From the NCBI GenBank assembly GCA_031277235.1, contig JAITMT010000397.1:1-6240 (forward strand): DNA of 6,240 nt. The letters are read 5' to 3'. The notes under the pieces are model-generated. The model did not search any database. It was not told where the DNA came from and saw nothing but the letters and a program-made list of their open reading frames with translations. The translations under genes and the position numbers were made by a program. The stretch is from Tannerella sp. GTDB taxonomy: Bacteria > Bacteroidota > Bacteroidia > Bacteroidales > Tannerellaceae. Shown piece by piece: positions 5,365 through 6,240 of the stretch; position 1 is the stretch's first letter; the number at the start of each line of letters is the position of its first letter.

Positions 5365-5498
5365 CAATTTTTTTTGAAATTACGTAAAAAAAACAAAAAT
5401 CTTTCCATTGTTGAATTTGCTTCATGGTTTATAATTGTATCAGATTGCTCGTTGTTTAATATTTTGATTTTCTGTCAACTCCTGCCACGCTGTCCCCC

Positions 5499-5574
5499 GT
5501 CCCTGCGGATTTGCAATCCCCTGATTTTCATTTTTATACATCATATCCTTTATTTTTTTGCGGATTGCAAATCC
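5499..5574. repeat. Palindromic intergenic repeat, copy 3 (minimal form)
   Basis: This is the simplest copy: the left arm GCGGATTTGCAATCC (5505-5519), the AT-rich core with TATACATCATAT, and the right arm GCGGATTGCAAATCC (5560-5574). The 13 bases 5507-5519 are an exact reverse complement of 5562-5574. Bases 5499-5519 are identical to 3092-3112 of copy 1. It lies 18 bp past the stop codon of the GlsB-like gene and upstream of the DUF4160 promoter. It probably represents the unit from which the compound copy 1 was built (inference). Confidence 0.8.
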
Positions 5575-5592
5575 ATTGCACCACACGAGCGC

Positions 5593-6240
5593 TTATTGCT
5601 CAAAATACGACTCGATATGCCTTTTTTTCTTCTCTTCGAGGATTTCGTCAATTTTGATGAGGATACCGGTTTCTTCGACGTCGCCAAACTCGTGATTGAT
5701 AGCCGTTCCAAACGTTTTCATCCTGGGCGAGAGACTCATGTAGGCGCTAATCAGCGGCGGGACGTTGATGCCGCGTTTGCGCACCTCCTGATTCAGCGTT
5801 TTATAGTCTTTCCGGTAATCTTTTCCACCGAACAGCCGGCTCAGGTATTGCTCGTCCGACTGCGTGTTCAGCGGACAAATTGGCGTTATAAGTTTTTCAT
5901 TGTCAGGGAAATGCAAGTGAAGAAAGTACAGAATCATATTGCGCGCTTCGGTGTCGTACGTGTTGTACATCGTAACTTTGCCGTAGAAATATCGCAGCGA
6001 GGGGTGGATGATGGGCAACGCGCCCAGACCGTCCCACAAATTGTCCAAAATGAAAATCCCCTTGGCATTGCCGTTAGTCATCTGATAATCAAGCGAAACA
6101 AAGGAACGACCGAGTTCAACGGTATAGGGCAGGTAATTTTTCAGGAAATTTTCGGAGAAATTGAACAGATGCGACGTCGCCAGAATCGGTTTTCCCGTTT
6201 CGTCCAACTGCACTTCCGAGCCGAGCAGAAAGCGGTAGCC
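5593..6240 (-). CDS. GlsB-like glycine N-acyltransferase (putative hemolysin family), 5' end off window
   Basis: These are the C-terminal 215 codons of a GNAT-fold acyltransferase of the putative hemolysin/OlsB family. Bacteroides GlsB in this family transfers a 3-hydroxy-acyl chain from acyl-ACP to glycine, the first step of glycine lipid (commendamide) synthesis at the membrane. Counting from the window edge, ELGRSFVSLDYQ lies at 42-53, LDNLWDGLGALP at 65-76, YFYGKVTMYNTY at 84-95, PPLISAYMSLSP at 161-172 and FGDVEETGILI at 185-195. The frame stays open through the last base (GYRFLLGSE precedes the GTG at 6213), so that GTG is internal. From memory, about 100-115 N-terminal residues of a stand-alone GlsB are missing. 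No glsA-like (PlsC) gene lies downstream; it may lie upstream off-window or be fused. Composition is similar to ffh and folD, suggesting a core gene. Confidence 0.85.
   Translation of the reverse strand, partial: GYRFLLGSEVQLDETGKPILATSHLFNFSENFLKNYLPYTVELGRSFVSLDYQMTNGNAKGIFILDNLWDGLGALPIIHPSLRYFYGKVTMYNTYDTEARNMILYFLHLHFPDNEKLITPICPLNTQSDEQYLSRLFGGKDYRKDYKTLNQEVRKRGINVPPLISAYMSLSPRMKTFGTAINHEFGDVEETGILIKIDEILEEKKKRHIESYFEQ

Noticed and set aside
3092..5574. The repeated palindromes as a CRISPR array
   Set aside because: Copies are about 1 kb apart with genes between them, vary in length, and no cas gene or regular spacer pattern is present.
6211..6213. GTG at the right end as the start of the GlsB-like gene
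   Set aside because: The frame stays open to the window edge and the preceding residues (GYRFLLGSE) fit the family, so the GTG is an internal valine codon.

Overview
The window looks like chromosomal DNA of a Bacteroidota bacterium, probably order Bacteroidales. Four things point there: the TAnnTTTG -7 promoter elements, the A-rich leaders with no strong Shine-Dalgarno, the style of the housekeeping proteins, and a GlsB-like glycine N-acyltransferase, a lipid enzyme characteristic of this phylum.

Left part (1-2368, plus strand): ffh, the protein subunit of the signal recognition particle, starts just behind a visible TAnnTTTG element. folD, the bifunctional one-carbon folate enzyme, follows 99 bp later and has no recognisable promoter of its own. 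Four tandem 8-bp units sit immediately before the folD start.

Middle part (about 2.4-5.6 kb, all genes on the minus strand): an AT-richer accessory stretch made of three two-gene modules. Module 1 is a YafQ/RelE-type toxin with its antitoxin (overlap 8 bp). Module 2 is a GyrI/YdeE-like effector-binding protein followed by a small alpha/beta hydrolase (22 bp gap). Module 3 is a DUF4160 gene followed by a DUF2442 gene (ATGA overlap preceded by an A8 run that contains a possible -1 slippery heptamer). Each module has its own TAnnTTTG element on the minus strand. The modules are separated by three copies of one non-coding palindromic repeat family (3092-3231, 4500-4593, 5499-5574), resembling REP/MITE elements. 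A second, shorter hairpin sequence occurs downstream of modules 1 and 3 (2461-2482 and 4615-4637).

Right part (5593-6240, minus strand): the C-terminal 215 codons of a GlsB-like acyltransferase, whose 5' part lies beyond the window. Its base composition is again like ffh and folD, so the accessory modules appear to sit between core genes.

The most interesting reading is a small repeat-punctuated accessory region: a classical toxin-antitoxin pair, a candidate small-molecule binding and hydrolysis pair, and a DUF pair with a toxin-antitoxin-like layout. Each is bounded by the same mobile-looking repeat. Functions of the DUF pair and of the hydrolase pair are not established by the sequence.
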